Origin: Planctomycetota bacterium
Lineage (GTDB): Bacteria; Planctomycetota; UBA1135; UBA2386
Reading direction: 5' to 3'
DNA: 56,156 nucleotides
Assembly: GCA_025459175.1 (NCBI GenBank)
Contig: JALORC010000039.1
Coordinates: forward strand, 1-56,156
The position numbers and the translations under genes are program-made. Shown piece by piece: positions 33,506-42,542 of this stretch; within the stretch, counting starts at the first letter, position 1, and the number at the start of each line of letters is the position of its first letter. The notes below the pieces were generated by a model. It made no database searches, was not told the origin of the DNA, and was given only the letters and a program-made list of their open reading frames with translations.

Positions 33506-35674
33506 TCAGGGCGTGTAGGTGATGGAGCCGGTGGCGACGCAACCCGCCGGCGTCGTGATCACGACCGCGGCCGGACCGGGCGTGCCCGGCGGCAGTGTGC
33601 CGGTCAGTGACGTGGTGCTCGCGATGCTGAGCGGCATCGGGCTGCCGCCGACCGTGACGGTGGTGCCGAGCGCGAAGAACTGGCCGTTCAGGATCAGGAT
33701 CGTGCCGCCCGCTGCAGGCGTGCCGCCGATGTTCTGGGTGCCGGTCAGCACCGGCGATGGTTGCAGCAGTGTGCTCGCACTCTGCAGGTCGGGGTTGGTG
33801 ACCACCACACTCGCGTCGCACGGCAGGTTGGCTGGCGCGGCGAACGTGATCGTCGTCGCCGCGACGCTCGACGGCACCACCGGCCCCCCGCCGACCTGCA
33901 GCTGCAGGCCCGGCAGGAAGCCGCTGCCGGTGATGGTGACGGTGGCGCCCGGCGAGGGCAGTGCCGGGCCGATCTGGCTGATGCTCGGCGGCGGTGCCGG
34001 CTGCGCATCGACGGTCACCACGTTGGTGCGCGCGAGCGTGCCGAGCGGCGTGTCGACGATCACACCCTGCAGCGCGAACACGAGGCCGGCCGGCAGCGGC
34101 GGGGTCACCGTCGACCACGGCGCGACGTCGGCGAACACCGCCATCACGCTGCTGTCGGTGGCATCGAAGCACAGTTCGCCGAGGCCCAGCGGCAGAGCCC
34201 ACGGCGCCGCCGGATTCGCGGCGCCGAGGTGCGCGATCAGCAGCACGCGGGACGGGACCGGGCTCGACGCCGGGTTGCTCGGGGGCACGTCGACGCCGAT
34301 CACCGCGGGCAGGCCGGCCGGCACCACGATGCGGCGCCGCCCGTTCTGGATCGAAGCACCGTTGCAGCGCACGACGTCGAACGGCCCGCCGAAGCCGTTG
34401 CCGACCGCGCCGTAGGTGCAGTCGATCAGCCGCGGCACGGCATCGAGCGATGCGCGCGCATCGATGCGACCGTGGCCGAAGAAGTTGTCGCGGCCTTGGA
34501 TGTCCTCGCCGCTCGGGCCGACCTGATCGCGCGCGCCGCTGCGCAGCAGGTCGTAGACGGTTGTCTGCGCAGGCCACGGCAGGTCGAGTTCGCGCGCCCT
34601 GGCGAGCAGCAGCGCGATCACGCCGGCGGCGCTCGGTGTCGCGAACGAGCAGCCGGACACGGTGCTCGACGCGTTCGCCGAGGTGTTGTGCTGCACGGTG
34701 ACTACGCTCGCGCCTGGCGCGACGAAGTCGAGTGCGGCGCCGGTCGCCGAGAACGACGCGCGGCTGTCGGTGTGGGTCGTCGCGCCGATCGAGATCGCCA
34801 GCGGCGAGGCGCCGGGGAAGCTGACGTCGGCGTTGCCGATCCCGCCGTTGCCCGCGCACGCGACCAGGATCTTGCCGGCGCTGCTCGCGGTCTGCAGCGC
34901 GCCCAACAGCGTCTGGTTGCCGGGGTAGTTGATCAGGCTCATGCTGACGATGCGCACGCCGGGCTGCGCCGCGCAGTAGTTGAGGCCTTGCGCGAGGTCG
35001 AACGTGGTGCCGGAGTTGTTGGCGTTCAGCACCTTGATCGGCATCACCTTGCATTGCCAGTCGACGCCGGTCACCGCGAAGCCGTTGTTCGCGTTCGCGC
35101 ACAGCATGCCGGCGACCTGCGAGCCGTGCGGGTGGTCGGCCTCCGGGTTCGGGTCCTCGTTGACGAAGTCGTAGCCGTTGGCATCGATGCGCCCGGCGAA
35201 CTCGGGGTGGTCGGTGTCGATGCCGGTGTCGAGCACGGCGACGCCGATGTCGGTCGAGCCGGTGGTGACGTCCCACGCCGCCGTGGTGTTGAGGTCGGCG
35301 CCGGGTGTGCCGCCGCTCTGGCCGGTGTTGCGGTGGTGCCACTGGTCGGCGAACAGCGTGTCGTTCGGCACCTGGCCGCCGCCGCCGAGGCCGTTGCGTT
35401 CGGCGAACGCGATGCCCGCGGTGCGGGACAGGCGGGTGACCCAGTGGTCCTCGGTGCCGGGCGGGACCTGGATGCGCAGCGTGCCGGAGATCGCGTCGGT
35501 CTCGGCGATGGTGAGGCCGAGTTGCTGGAGGTGTTCGCGCACGGCGGTGCGGTGGGCGGGCTGCGGGGCGACCAGCACGTCGCCGTCGACGTAGGAACAC
35601 TGGGCGAGGGCGAGGCTCGGCAGCAGGGCGAGGGCCAGGAACGTGGCGGTGGTGCGTTCGTGCGGCGTGGGCAT
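33506..35674 (-). CDS. Exported subtilisin-family (S8) serine protease with IPT/TIG domains
   Basis: This is a 722-residue protein with a signal peptide (TTATFLALALLPSLALAQ), a short propeptide (about 25-95), and an S8 catalytic domain with the full triad: Asp in VAVLDTGIDTDHPEF, His in DHPHGSQVAGML and Ser in SGCSFATPSAAG. After a beta-rich region, two IPT/TIG-type immunoglobulin-like domains follow (PSISQIGPALPSPGATVTIT and a second starting near LTGTQNIGGTPAAGGTILI), ending at SITYTP. It should cleave proteins outside the cytoplasm, with the Ig-like domains for anchoring or substrate contact. It converges with the sulfatase gene with 22 bases between stops. It does not carry the shared C-terminal domain. 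Confidence 0.92.
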   Translation of the reverse strand: MPTPHERTTATFLALALLPSLALAQCSYVDGDVLVAPQPAHRTAVREHLQQLGLTIAETDAISGTLRIQVPPGTEDHWVTRLSRTAGIAFAERNGLGGGGQVPNDTLFADQWHHRNTGQSGGTPGADLNTTAAWDVTTGSTDIGVAVLDTGIDTDHPEFAGRIDANGYDFVNEDPNPEADHPHGSQVAGMLCANANNGFAVTGVDWQCKVMPIKVLNANNSGTTFDLAQGLNYCAAQPGVRIVSMSLINYPGNQTLLGALQTASSAGKILVACAGNGGIGNADVSFPGASPLAISIGATTHTDSRASFSATGAALDFVAPGASVVTVQHNTSANASSTVSGCSFATPSAAGVIALLLARARELDLPWPAQTTVYDLLRSGARDQVGPSGEDIQGRDNFFGHGRIDARASLDAVPRLIDCTYGAVGNGFGGPFDVVRCNGASIQNGRRRIVVPAGLPAVIGVDVPPSNPASSPVPSRVLLIAHLGAANPAAPWALPLGLGELCFDATDSSVMAVFADVAPWSTVTPPLPAGLVFALQGVIVDTPLGTLARTNVVTVDAQPAPPPSISQIGPALPSPGATVTITGSGFLPGLQLQVGGGPVVPSSVAATTITFAAPANLPCDASVVVTNPDLQSASTLLQPSPVLTGTQNIGGTPAAGGTILILNGQFFALGTTVTVGGSPMPLSIASTTSLTGTLPPGTPGPAAVVITTPAGCVATGSITYTP

Positions 35675-35916
35675 CGCGGACTCGGGGCCTGGTGACGCCG
35701 TGGTTCTACCCGGTCGTGCGCGGCCTGGAGGCCATCGTTCGCCCGGTCAGCGAGGCGCACACGTGGCTACTGACGATCGGCTGGCGACGCCATGGGTTGC
35801 GGTCGGTGGCCGAGCGCAGGGCTGGATCGGGATGGCGGGAAGGAACGACTAACTGCAGTCATCCCGGTGTATTGCTCGACACGACACCCACACCTCACGG
35901 GTGCCATGAGTTGGCG

Positions 35917-36078
35917 ATGAAGAAGACGAAGCGGGCCAAGAAGGCGAAGCAGGTCAAGAAGGCGAAGCGCCGCAAGAAGGGCGAGCGGAAGCGATCCGCC
36001 GCCAACGCGAGCGCCGTGCAGCCAGTGAGGCCGGTCGGTCCGGTGCACGATTGCTCGGGCATCCCGCCGCCGCGCTGA
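35917..36078 (+). CDS. Small lysine-rich basic peptide, uncertain gene
   Basis: This is a 53-residue frame starting MKKTKRAKKAKQVKKAKRRK, with nearly half of its first 30 residues Lys or Arg, then a Pro/Val tail. The composition recalls histone-H1-like or ribosome-associated basic peptides. AAG-rich codons contrast with the GC-rich surroundings. There is no homology I recognise. The 242 bases before it (35675-35916) show no gene, and the gene converges with the methyltransferase gene, leaving six bases between them. It may not be a real gene. Confidence 0.4.
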   Translation: MKKTKRAKKAKQVKKAKRRKKGERKRSAANASAVQPVRPVGPVHDCSGIPPPR

Positions 36079-36084
36079 CAGCGG

Positions 36085-36870
36085 TCACCCGGTCTGCACT
36101 TCGAACACTTCGACCGGCGTCAGGATGCCGTGCTGCGGCGCCAGCACCGTGTGCACGGTGCATCGCGAACGACCCGGGGATGCCACCAGGTGCTCGAGAT
36201 CGTGGCCCCAGTCGGTGACGACCAGCGAGCCGTTCTTGTCGGTCGGGTCGCGGTGATACTCGGCCGGCAGCAGCTGGTGCAGCGCGCCGTCCCGCCATTC
36301 GGCGCGGGCGCGGGTCGGCTGGTCGGGCGTGCGCGGCACCGTGAACAGGTGGCGGCCGCCGGGGCGCAGCGTGCGTTCGATCTCACGCAGCGCGGGTTGC
36401 GGTCGGGGCAGGTGTTCGAGCACGTCCTGGGTGACGACGAGGTCGAACGAGTGGGCGGCGAACGGCTGCTGGCCGAGGTCGCAGTTGACGAACACGCCGA
36501 GCTTCGCGCCGGGGCGCTTGTTGGGGAGGTAGTAGGAGCCGGTGAAGCGCGCGCAGTGGCGGCGGAGGTACTCGGCCGTGCAAGCGCTCGGCGACGACTC
36601 GTGCACGTGCAGGTCAGCGATCGACGGGTAGAGGCGCGTGAGCACCGACACCAGCGCGCGGTGGCGCGGCACACTGCCACACTCGACGCAGCGCGGCGTC
36701 TCGCGCGGCCCTGCGTCGGCCGGCAGGAACGTGACGTCGGCGGCGCAGATCGGGCAATGGCCGCGCAGCTTCGCGTTGGCGCGGCGCATCAGCCGCCGGC
36801 GCCGGCGGCGCTTCCTTTGTTCGCCCAGCAGCAGCGCCGCGCGCGACCAGACGATCCACGGTGGCAGCAT
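36085..36870 (-). CDS. SAM-dependent methyltransferase with N-terminal zinc-finger-like region
   Basis: This 261-residue protein opens with a very basic segment (RKRRRRRRLMRR), then a four-cysteine site CPIC and CVEC about 25 residues apart that probably binds zinc. A class I methyltransferase domain of the Methyltransf_11 type follows: SFDLVVTQDVLEHLPRPQPA, then EIERTLRPGGRHLFTVPRT. The SAM-binding glycine motif is not canonical. Substrate unknown; related proteins often act in polysaccharide or O-antigen gene sets. It follows the Clp_N-PepE fusion gene with a two-base gap and is probably the last gene of the leftward operon. Confidence 0.8.
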   Translation of the reverse strand: MLPPWIVWSRAALLLGEQRKRRRRRRLMRRANAKLRGHCPICAADVTFLPADAGPRETPRCVECGSVPRHRALVSVLTRLYPSIADLHVHESSPSACTAEYLRRHCARFTGSYYLPNKRPGAKLGVFVNCDLGQQPFAAHSFDLVVTQDVLEHLPRPQPALREIERTLRPGGRHLFTVPRTPDQPTRARAEWRDGALHQLLPAEYHRDPTDKNGSLVVTDWGHDLEHLVASPGRSRCTVHTVLAPQHGILTPVEVFEVQTG

Positions 36871-36872
36871 GG

Positions 36873-38057
36873 TCAGCTGCGGGCGGTGGTCTGCATCAAG
36901 AGCGACAGATCACACACCGGCGTCAGCTCCACCGGCACCTCGCCCTTCCGGAACAACCGCGCCCGCGTCGTTCCCTTCAACTCCGCCGCCCTGCCCTCCA
37001 CCCGCACCATGCAGCCCTCACGCAGCCCGAGCACCGGCACCTTGCTCTCCTCGTGGAACTGCCGGATCCGCTCCTCGCGCGTCTCGCCCATGTGCTTGCT
37101 CGCCGGATCCGCATCCAGATAGTGCGGGTTGATCTGGAACGGCACCAACCCCAGCCCGGCGAACGAACTCGGCTGCACGATCGGCATGTCGTTCGTCGTC
37201 CGGATCGACAACGTCGCCACATTGGTGCCCGCACTGCTGCCGATGTACGGCATCCCGGTCGTCGTGCGATCGCGCAGCGCCCGGTGGATCCCACGATCGA
37301 GCATCGCCTTCAACAGCCGGAACGTGTTGCCGCCGCCGACGAACACCGCGTCCGCCTCCTGCACCGCCAGCGCCGGATCCGCGAACGTGTGCACCGACAC
37401 CAGCTCGTGCCCCATCGCCGTGAACGCCGCCGCCGCCTTCTGCGCGTAGCCGTCGTGGTCGGCGAGCGCGTACGGCACGAACATCACCCGCCGGCGCGGC
37501 CCGAGGAAGTCGCGGATCTCCGCCGCGCAGTGCTCGAGGTATCCGCCGCCGTGCATCGTCGAGTTGCTGATCAGCAGGGCGCGCACCGAAGCGCCGCCGC
37601 TCGCGCTGTCATCGCCGTCCGCAGCGCCGAGGAACGCGAGCAGCTCGTGCCGCGTGCGCTCCGTAGTCACCCCGTGCGCGGCGAGCAGCTGCGCCAGCGG
37701 CGTGTCCGGGAGCAGCGTCATCGCCAGCAACAGGTGTTCGCTGCCGATGTAGTTGTGCGACAACTCGCTGGCCGCCTCGAGCGACTGCTCGAGCACCTTC
37801 TTGGACCCCGGCGTGAACGGTAGTTGCCCCGCGGTCACGAACTTCGTGCCCGGCCGGACCTTGGCCAGCACTTCCTGCCGCAGCTGCGGCACGTCGACGC
37901 CGAGGATCCCGAGCACCTTGCCGGCCACACTGTCCGGCAACCGCAGCAGCCCGAGCAGCATGTGTTCGGCGCCGATGTAGGCGTGGCTCAACTCGAGCGC
38001 GGCGAGGCGCGCGTGACTCAGGGACTGTTTGGCGTGGTCGGTGAAGCGATCGAACAT
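36873..38057 (-). CDS. Fusion of Clp N-terminal repeat domain and peptidase E (S51) domain
   Basis: This is a 394-residue cytoplasmic protein. Residues 1-145 hold two Clp_N repeats (LSHARLAALELSHAYIGAEH and LEQSLEAASELSHNYIGSEH), the substrate or adaptor-binding module of ClpA/ClpC/ClpB. After a short Ser/Gly linker, residues 158-394 form a peptidase E domain: LLISNSTMHGGGYLEH, FVGGGNTFRLLKAM, nucleophile Ser275 in GSSAGTNVA, His312 in INPHYLD and probably Glu347 in GLREGC. PepE uses a Ser-His-Glu triad to cleave dipeptides starting with aspartate. No AAA+ ATPase domain is present. I know of no described protein joining these two domains. The frame is continuous, with no sign of a junction error. 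Confidence 0.88.
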   Translation of the reverse strand: MFDRFTDHAKQSLSHARLAALELSHAYIGAEHMLLGLLRLPDSVAGKVLGILGVDVPQLRQEVLAKVRPGTKFVTAGQLPFTPGSKKVLEQSLEAASELSHNYIGSEHLLLAMTLLPDTPLAQLLAAHGVTTERTRHELLAFLGAADGDDSASGGASVRALLISNSTMHGGGYLEHCAAEIRDFLGPRRRVMFVPYALADHDGYAQKAAAAFTAMGHELVSVHTFADPALAVQEADAVFVGGGNTFRLLKAMLDRGIHRALRDRTTTGMPYIGSSAGTNVATLSIRTTNDMPIVQPSSFAGLGLVPFQINPHYLDADPASKHMGETREERIRQFHEESKVPVLGLREGCMVRVEGRAAELKGTTRARLFRKGEVPVELTPVCDLSLLMQTTARS

Positions 38058-38112
38058 CTGGGAGCTCGCGGCGGCGCAGCATACGCAGACGGACGGCGCG
38101 GATGCAGCCGAG

Positions 38113-39396
38113 TCAGCGCCCGAGCCAGGCCACGACCGCGGCCGCGGCGAGTGCGTGCCCGTGTGCGTTCAGGTGCCCGTCGCCACCGGCCGGCCACGGT
38201 CGCTGCCCGGCGTCGAGCGCCGCGATGCAGTCGGCGGCGAGGTCGTGCACGTCGATCCCGGCCGCCGCCGCGGTGGCCAGCATCGCCTGTCTGCATGCGG
38301 ACTCCGCCTGCCACAGCGCGGTGAGCTCCGGCCGTTCGCGGCCCGCGCGCCGGCACCACTCCGCGTAGCAGAACTCCTTGGTCGGGATCAGCAGCAGCAG
38401 CGACCGCGCGCCCGCCGTCGCGCACTGTCGACGGATCGCGACCAGAGCGCGCGCCGTCACCGCCAGCCCGTCCTGCACCGCGTCGCTGCGCGGGTCGACG
38501 GTCGGCAGCCGGTAGCCGGGCAGCAGGATCGTCGGCACCCGATCATCTTCGAACGTCACCGCGCCCGGCTGCCGATCGAGCAGGCCGCCCTGCAGGCGCG
38601 CCTTCACCCCGCCGGCCGCGAGTGCGAGCACACGGCTGTGCAGCAGCGCCTCGTCGACCAGCGCCATCGCCCAGTTCGGGGCCCGCGCGCCGTCGAGGTC
38701 GCGGTGGCGGCGCAGCGTGTAGCTGCGTCGTTCGGTGCGCAGCGCCTCGGCGCCGACCAGCGCCGCGTAGTCGGTGGCGTCGAGCAGGTCGTTGCCGAAG
38801 TAGAACCCGATCACGACCGCGCCCGGTCGCTGTGCGAGTCCGCGCTGCACCAGTTCGACGTACTGCACCGGACCGTAGCCGCCGTTCGCCAGCTGGCGGG
38901 TGCGACCGAGGTCGCGGGCAGCGAGTTGCGAGAACGTCGCCGTGGCGTCGACACCGAAGCCCCACGTCTGCGAGTCGCCGACGAACAGCACCGCGAGCGG
39001 CGCTTCGTCCGCCGGCGGCGCATTGCGGAAGCCGTCGCGGTCGGTGCCGCCGGTGCCGGGCGCCACCACGTGGCCCAGCCGCGGGTGCGGCAGCAACAGC
39101 AGCGGCGGGGGCATCGCCGGCCCGAACAGCCGCAGCCCGAGCTCGAGCAGCCCCAGCGCCGCCAGCAACGGCACCGCCACGAACACCAGGTTGCGCAGCA
39201 GCCGCCGGCCGCGGCCGCCGAGGCACCACAGCAGCAGCGGCGTGCAGGCGGCGATGCCGAGTGCCTGGCCGACCAGCACGTAGCGCAACAGACTGCCGGC
39301 CAGGAACGCCTCCACGGCCAGCGCGATGCCGGCGGCGGCGATCGCGAGCAGCAACAGTGGCAGCAGCGGCGACCGGTGGTGGGCGGGTGAGTGCAT
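38113..39396 (-). CDS. Membrane-anchored SGNH/GDSL-type hydrolase
   Basis: This 427-residue protein has about three N-terminal membrane helices (LLPLLLLAIAAAGIALAVEA, YVLVGQALGIAACTPLLLWC, LLRNLVFVAVPLLAALGLLE), then an extracytoplasmic SGNH-hydrolase domain. The block I nucleophile Ser is in VLFVGDSQTWGFG, the oxyanion Gly/Asn probably in ANGGYG and FYFGNDLLD, and the catalytic Asp-His pair in GDGHLNAHGHALAA at the C-terminus. Such proteins add or remove acetyl groups on extracellular polysaccharides, often with a membrane acyltransferase. One is encoded 13 bases upstream on the same strand, so the two probably form an O-acetylation pair. Confidence 0.82.
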   Translation of the reverse strand: MHSPAHHRSPLLPLLLLAIAAAGIALAVEAFLAGSLLRYVLVGQALGIAACTPLLLWCLGGRGRRLLRNLVFVAVPLLAALGLLELGLRLFGPAMPPPLLLLPHPRLGHVVAPGTGGTDRDGFRNAPPADEAPLAVLFVGDSQTWGFGVDATATFSQLAARDLGRTRQLANGGYGPVQYVELVQRGLAQRPGAVVIGFYFGNDLLDATDYAALVGAEALRTERRSYTLRRHRDLDGARAPNWAMALVDEALLHSRVLALAAGGVKARLQGGLLDRQPGAVTFEDDRVPTILLPGYRLPTVDPRSDAVQDGLAVTARALVAIRRQCATAGARSLLLLIPTKEFCYAEWCRRAGRERPELTALWQAESACRQAMLATAAAAGIDVHDLAADCIAALDAGQRPWPAGGDGHLNAHGHALAAAAVVAWLGR

Positions 39397-39409
39397 GCTC
39401 CTCGGCTGC

Positions 39410-40327
39410 TCAGACCATGGTGCGCAGCGGCGTGCGCTGCAGCAGCAACGTGGTCCCCATCGAGATCACGAACGTCGCCGCCAGCGCCTGCAGCGGTGTC
39501 AGCAAGAAGCCGGTGCGCAGCGACAGCAGCGCGAGCAGCAGGAACACGCCCATGTGCAGCACGTAGATGCCGAACGACGTCGAGGTGACGAACGACGTGC
39601 GCGCCGACGCCCGTTGCGGCAGCGACCAGACCAGGGCCACCGCGGTGATGCCGATCGAGTACGGCAGCGACAGTTGCGACGACAGCAGCCAGCGGTCGAG
39701 ACCGCAGACCACCAGCACCACCGCGACGAGCGCCAGCAGTGGGCGTCGCGCCGAGGCGTCGTTCGGCAGGTGCGACAGCGCGAGGCCGAGCAGGGCCGCC
39801 GGGGTCACGAACAGCCACTGCGGCAGCGGCATCGGCGGTTCGAAGTCCATCAGCCGGTTGCAGACCGGCAGCATCAGCACGCCGAGCGCGGTCCAGGTCC
39901 ACAGGCTGCCGACGTGTGCGAGCCAGCGACCGACCACCAGCGTCAGCACGGCTGCGTACGGCAGGTACCACAGATGCGGGTAGGTGCCGATGACCAGCAT
40001 CGACAGGTGCGGCCACTCCCACGGCGACTGGCCGCCGACCAGCGCCAGCCCGAAGCGCGCGACCGCGTAGCAGCCGGACCACCACAGCCACGGCAGCAAC
40101 AGCCGCCGCAGCCGCCGTCGCCGGAAGGTCGCCCAGTCGGTCGCGCGCGCCGAACGCGCCGCCAGCGCCGCCGTGATCATCGTGAACACCGGCAGGCCGG
40201 CGTAGCCGATCTGCGGCAGCAGCGGCGGCAGGCCACCACTCTGGTGGAACATGACGATCCCGAGGCTCGCCAGCAGCTTCAAGCACTCGAGGCCCAGCAG
40301 CGGCGCCTTGCCACCGGCTTCGTTCAT
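39410..40327 (-). CDS. Membrane acyltransferase (acyltransferase-3 family)
   Basis: This is a 305-residue integral membrane protein with eight or more hydrophobic helices. The family signature lies at the N-terminus: LASLGIVMFHQSGG, with the conserved His, followed by PVFTMITAALAARS and a basic cytosolic loop RRRRLRRLLLPWLWWS. The C-terminus has SFGIYVLHMGVF, typical of OafA/WecH-like proteins. It should move acyl groups, probably acetyl, across the membrane to a polysaccharide. Its ATG overlaps the stop of the upstream gene (ATGA at 40324-40327), indicating translational coupling. At 305 residues it lacks a fused SGNH domain, which is instead encoded by the next gene. Confidence 0.85.
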   Translation of the reverse strand: MNEAGGKAPLLGLECLKLLASLGIVMFHQSGGLPPLLPQIGYAGLPVFTMITAALAARSARATDWATFRRRRLRRLLLPWLWWSGCYAVARFGLALVGGQSPWEWPHLSMLVIGTYPHLWYLPYAAVLTLVVGRWLAHVGSLWTWTALGVLMLPVCNRLMDFEPPMPLPQWLFVTPAALLGLALSHLPNDASARRPLLALVAVVLVVCGLDRWLLSSQLSLPYSIGITAVALVWSLPQRASARTSFVTSTSFGIYVLHMGVFLLLALLSLRTGFLLTPLQALAATFVISMGTTLLLQRTPLRTMV

Positions 40328-42336
40328 GGCAGCAGCGGCTTCAGCTGCTGGGCGAGCTCGGTCTTGCCCTGCTTCTGCAGTGAGTCGTGGATGCGGGCCG
40401 CGATCGCGCGCGGGGTCTGCTGCAGGCTGTTCGGCTCGTCGAGGCTCTCGGGCCGCAGCGCCCCGGCGCGCAGCAGATCGGCGACCGCACCGGCGGCGTC
40501 GCCGGCCGCGAACTTCAGGCTGGCGCCGCCTGCGAGTGCTTGCACCATGTGGTGGTTGGCGGTGTCGGTGTAGTCGGCGTTGCCGCTGCTGCTGCGCTGC
40601 ATGCGCGTGATGACCGAGGCGTAGCAGGTGGCCGCGTCCTTCGCCCGCGAATCGCGCACGTTCTGCTCGGCGGCGACCAGCGCGGCCCGGCCGGCGAACC
40701 ATTCGGCGGTCGGGGCATCGGTCGCCTTCGCCGCGAACGTGTCGTAGGCGGCGACCAGTCCGTCGGTGCCGAGGTCGATCAGCAGCCGCGCCTGCCAACG
40801 ATCGTGGGCGGCGACCGAGCCCGGCAGGCGCTGCGTCAGCAGACCGAGGTGGTAGCGGGCCGTCTGGCGCAGCCCGCAGAACTCGAGCAGCGCGATGCCG
40901 GCCAGCGCGCCGCTGTCGAACGCGAATGCGCCGCGGTCGTGCAGCAGGCCGAGCGCGGCTTGCACCCGTTCGAGCTCGGTGCGCAGCACCACCGGCGAAT
41001 CGGGTTGGGCGCGCCCGTAGGCGAGTTGCGCGGTAAGCGGCATCAGCACGTCGAGGAACGCCGCCGCGAGCCACGCATCGGGCGGCCGGCTGCTCTTCTT
41101 CGCCAGCGCCTGGGCCAGCGCCGTGTGCGCGCCCTGGCCGTCGCCGCCGAACCAGGCCGCGATCGCCGTCACCGCCAGCGCTTCGGCCTGCAGCGCCGGC
41201 GACTTGACGCGCGCGGCGTTGCGGCGCGCGTCCTCGAACCACAGCTCGGGTCCCTTGCCGCCGCGGGCGACCAGCCAGTGTGCCAGCCCGGCCTGCGCGG
41301 TGGCGAGCTGCAGCCGCAGCAGGTCCTCGTCCGGCATGGTGCGCAGCGCCGCTTCGCAGCGATCGAGTTCGGCCTCGATGGTCTGGCGATCGTCGCCGTC
41401 GAACGCGGCCTTGCCCCACGGTCCCGACCACGGCGATGGCAGTTCCCCGGGGCCGATCGCGAGGTGCGCCGCGAGTCGCGACGTCGCCGGATCGTTGCGG
41501 CCGAGCTCGGCGAGCTTCTGGAGCAGCTCGCGTTCGACCTCCGGTTCGCGGATGCGCGCCAGCGCGTCCTCGAGGTCGATGCGGGCCTCGGCGGTGGCGA
41601 CCTTCGCCAGCGCCGCTGCGGCGAGCGTGGCCAGCGTGTCGTCCGGATCGCGCAGTCCCCGCCGCAGCAGGTCGAACTGCGCCGTGCTCGCGTTGGCCGC
41701 CGCCTCGAGCAGCTTGCGCCGGGTGTCGAAGTCACCGCGCCGATACATGCCTTCGAGGGTGCGGCGCGCGAGGCCGTCGCGGCGCGCCAGCAGCGCGTCG
41801 AGATCCGCGGTGGCGTCGAGCGCGACCTTCGGCGTGCCCTTGTTGGCGACGATCGCTTCGATCGCCGTCTGCATGCTGTGGTCGAGGAAGCGGTCGAACA
41901 GGACCTTGCCGTCCGGGGCCACGCCGATGTGACGCGGGGCGGTGCGCTTGCCGTCGAACCAGCGGCGGAACAGTTCCGGTTCGATCTGGATGTGCTCGCT
42001 GCACGTGCAGCCGGGAAAGCGCGGGCACTCGATGCGCTGGCCGCTGGCGTCGTAGTCGCGTTCGTTGTGGCGGTCGGTCGAACCGATGACGCAGATGTAG
42101 CCGCGGGTCGCAGCGATGAATGCGGGGTCGCGATAGACCGAGAGGGCGAAGCGGTCGTTGAAGGTCTCGCCGTCCATGTTGGCGACCACCAGCAGCGGCA
42201 GCCCGGTCGCCTGCTGGGCCGCCAGCGCGTCCTCGATGTTGCGTTGCCACTCGATGCGCGGTGGTTCGGCCGGGCGATCGGGTTCCTGGCTCACGAGGCC
42301 GAGCAGCGGGAGCAGAGTGGACAGCACTGCCAGCAT
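40324..42336 (-). CDS. Exported thioredoxin-fold protein with long helical-repeat tail
   Basis: This 670-residue protein has a short signal peptide (LAVLSTLLPLLGLVSQ) and a thioredoxin-like domain in the first 170 residues (WQRNIEDALAAQQATGLPLL, RDPAFIAATRGYICVIG, HIGVAPDGKVLFDRFLDH). The usual CxxC motif is absent from its expected position, and a cysteine pair CTC occurs instead later in the domain. Residues 180-670 are helical HEAT/TPR-like repeats. It is the first gene of the probable five-gene leftward operon with the acyltransferase, SGNH hydrolase, Clp_N-PepE and methyltransferase genes. The role is unknown; a periplasmic scaffold is plausible. The 197 bases upstream hold no gene. Confidence 0.75.
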   Translation of the reverse strand: MLAVLSTLLPLLGLVSQEPDRPAEPPRIEWQRNIEDALAAQQATGLPLLVVANMDGETFNDRFALSVYRDPAFIAATRGYICVIGSTDRHNERDYDASGQRIECPRFPGCTCSEHIQIEPELFRRWFDGKRTAPRHIGVAPDGKVLFDRFLDHSMQTAIEAIVANKGTPKVALDATADLDALLARRDGLARRTLEGMYRRGDFDTRRKLLEAAANASTAQFDLLRRGLRDPDDTLATLAAAALAKVATAEARIDLEDALARIREPEVERELLQKLAELGRNDPATSRLAAHLAIGPGELPSPWSGPWGKAAFDGDDRQTIEAELDRCEAALRTMPDEDLLRLQLATAQAGLAHWLVARGGKGPELWFEDARRNAARVKSPALQAEALAVTAIAAWFGGDGQGAHTALAQALAKKSSRPPDAWLAAAFLDVLMPLTAQLAYGRAQPDSPVVLRTELERVQAALGLLHDRGAFAFDSGALAGIALLEFCGLRQTARYHLGLLTQRLPGSVAAHDRWQARLLIDLGTDGLVAAYDTFAAKATDAPTAEWFAGRAALVAAEQNVRDSRAKDAATCYASVITRMQRSSSGNADYTDTANHHMVQALAGGASLKFAAGDAAGAVADLLRAGALRPESLDEPNSLQQTPRAIAARIHDSLQKQGKTELAQQLKPLLP

Positions 42337-42542
42337 GGGGCCGGATCCTACGGCCTGTGGCGCCTGCGGCGAGCCCGAGTTGGTGCCGTTCGCGGCACCC
42401 TCAGGGTTTGGCGTTCGGGCTTGTGGTGCGCGGGCTTACGCGCTGTCGCCGCGGCGTGATGCGGTCGCCCGGCGGCGCGCGGCCCGGCGCCCGGGTGCCT
42501 CGGTCCCCCGAACCTCCGTTCGTGCGGCAGAGTATGCGGACC

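Noticed and set aside
30180..33518. Long plus-strand open frame over the carboxypeptidase-regulatory-like and sulfatase genes
   Set aside because: It runs antisense to one real gene and out of frame with the other, with low-complexity arginine-rich sequence.
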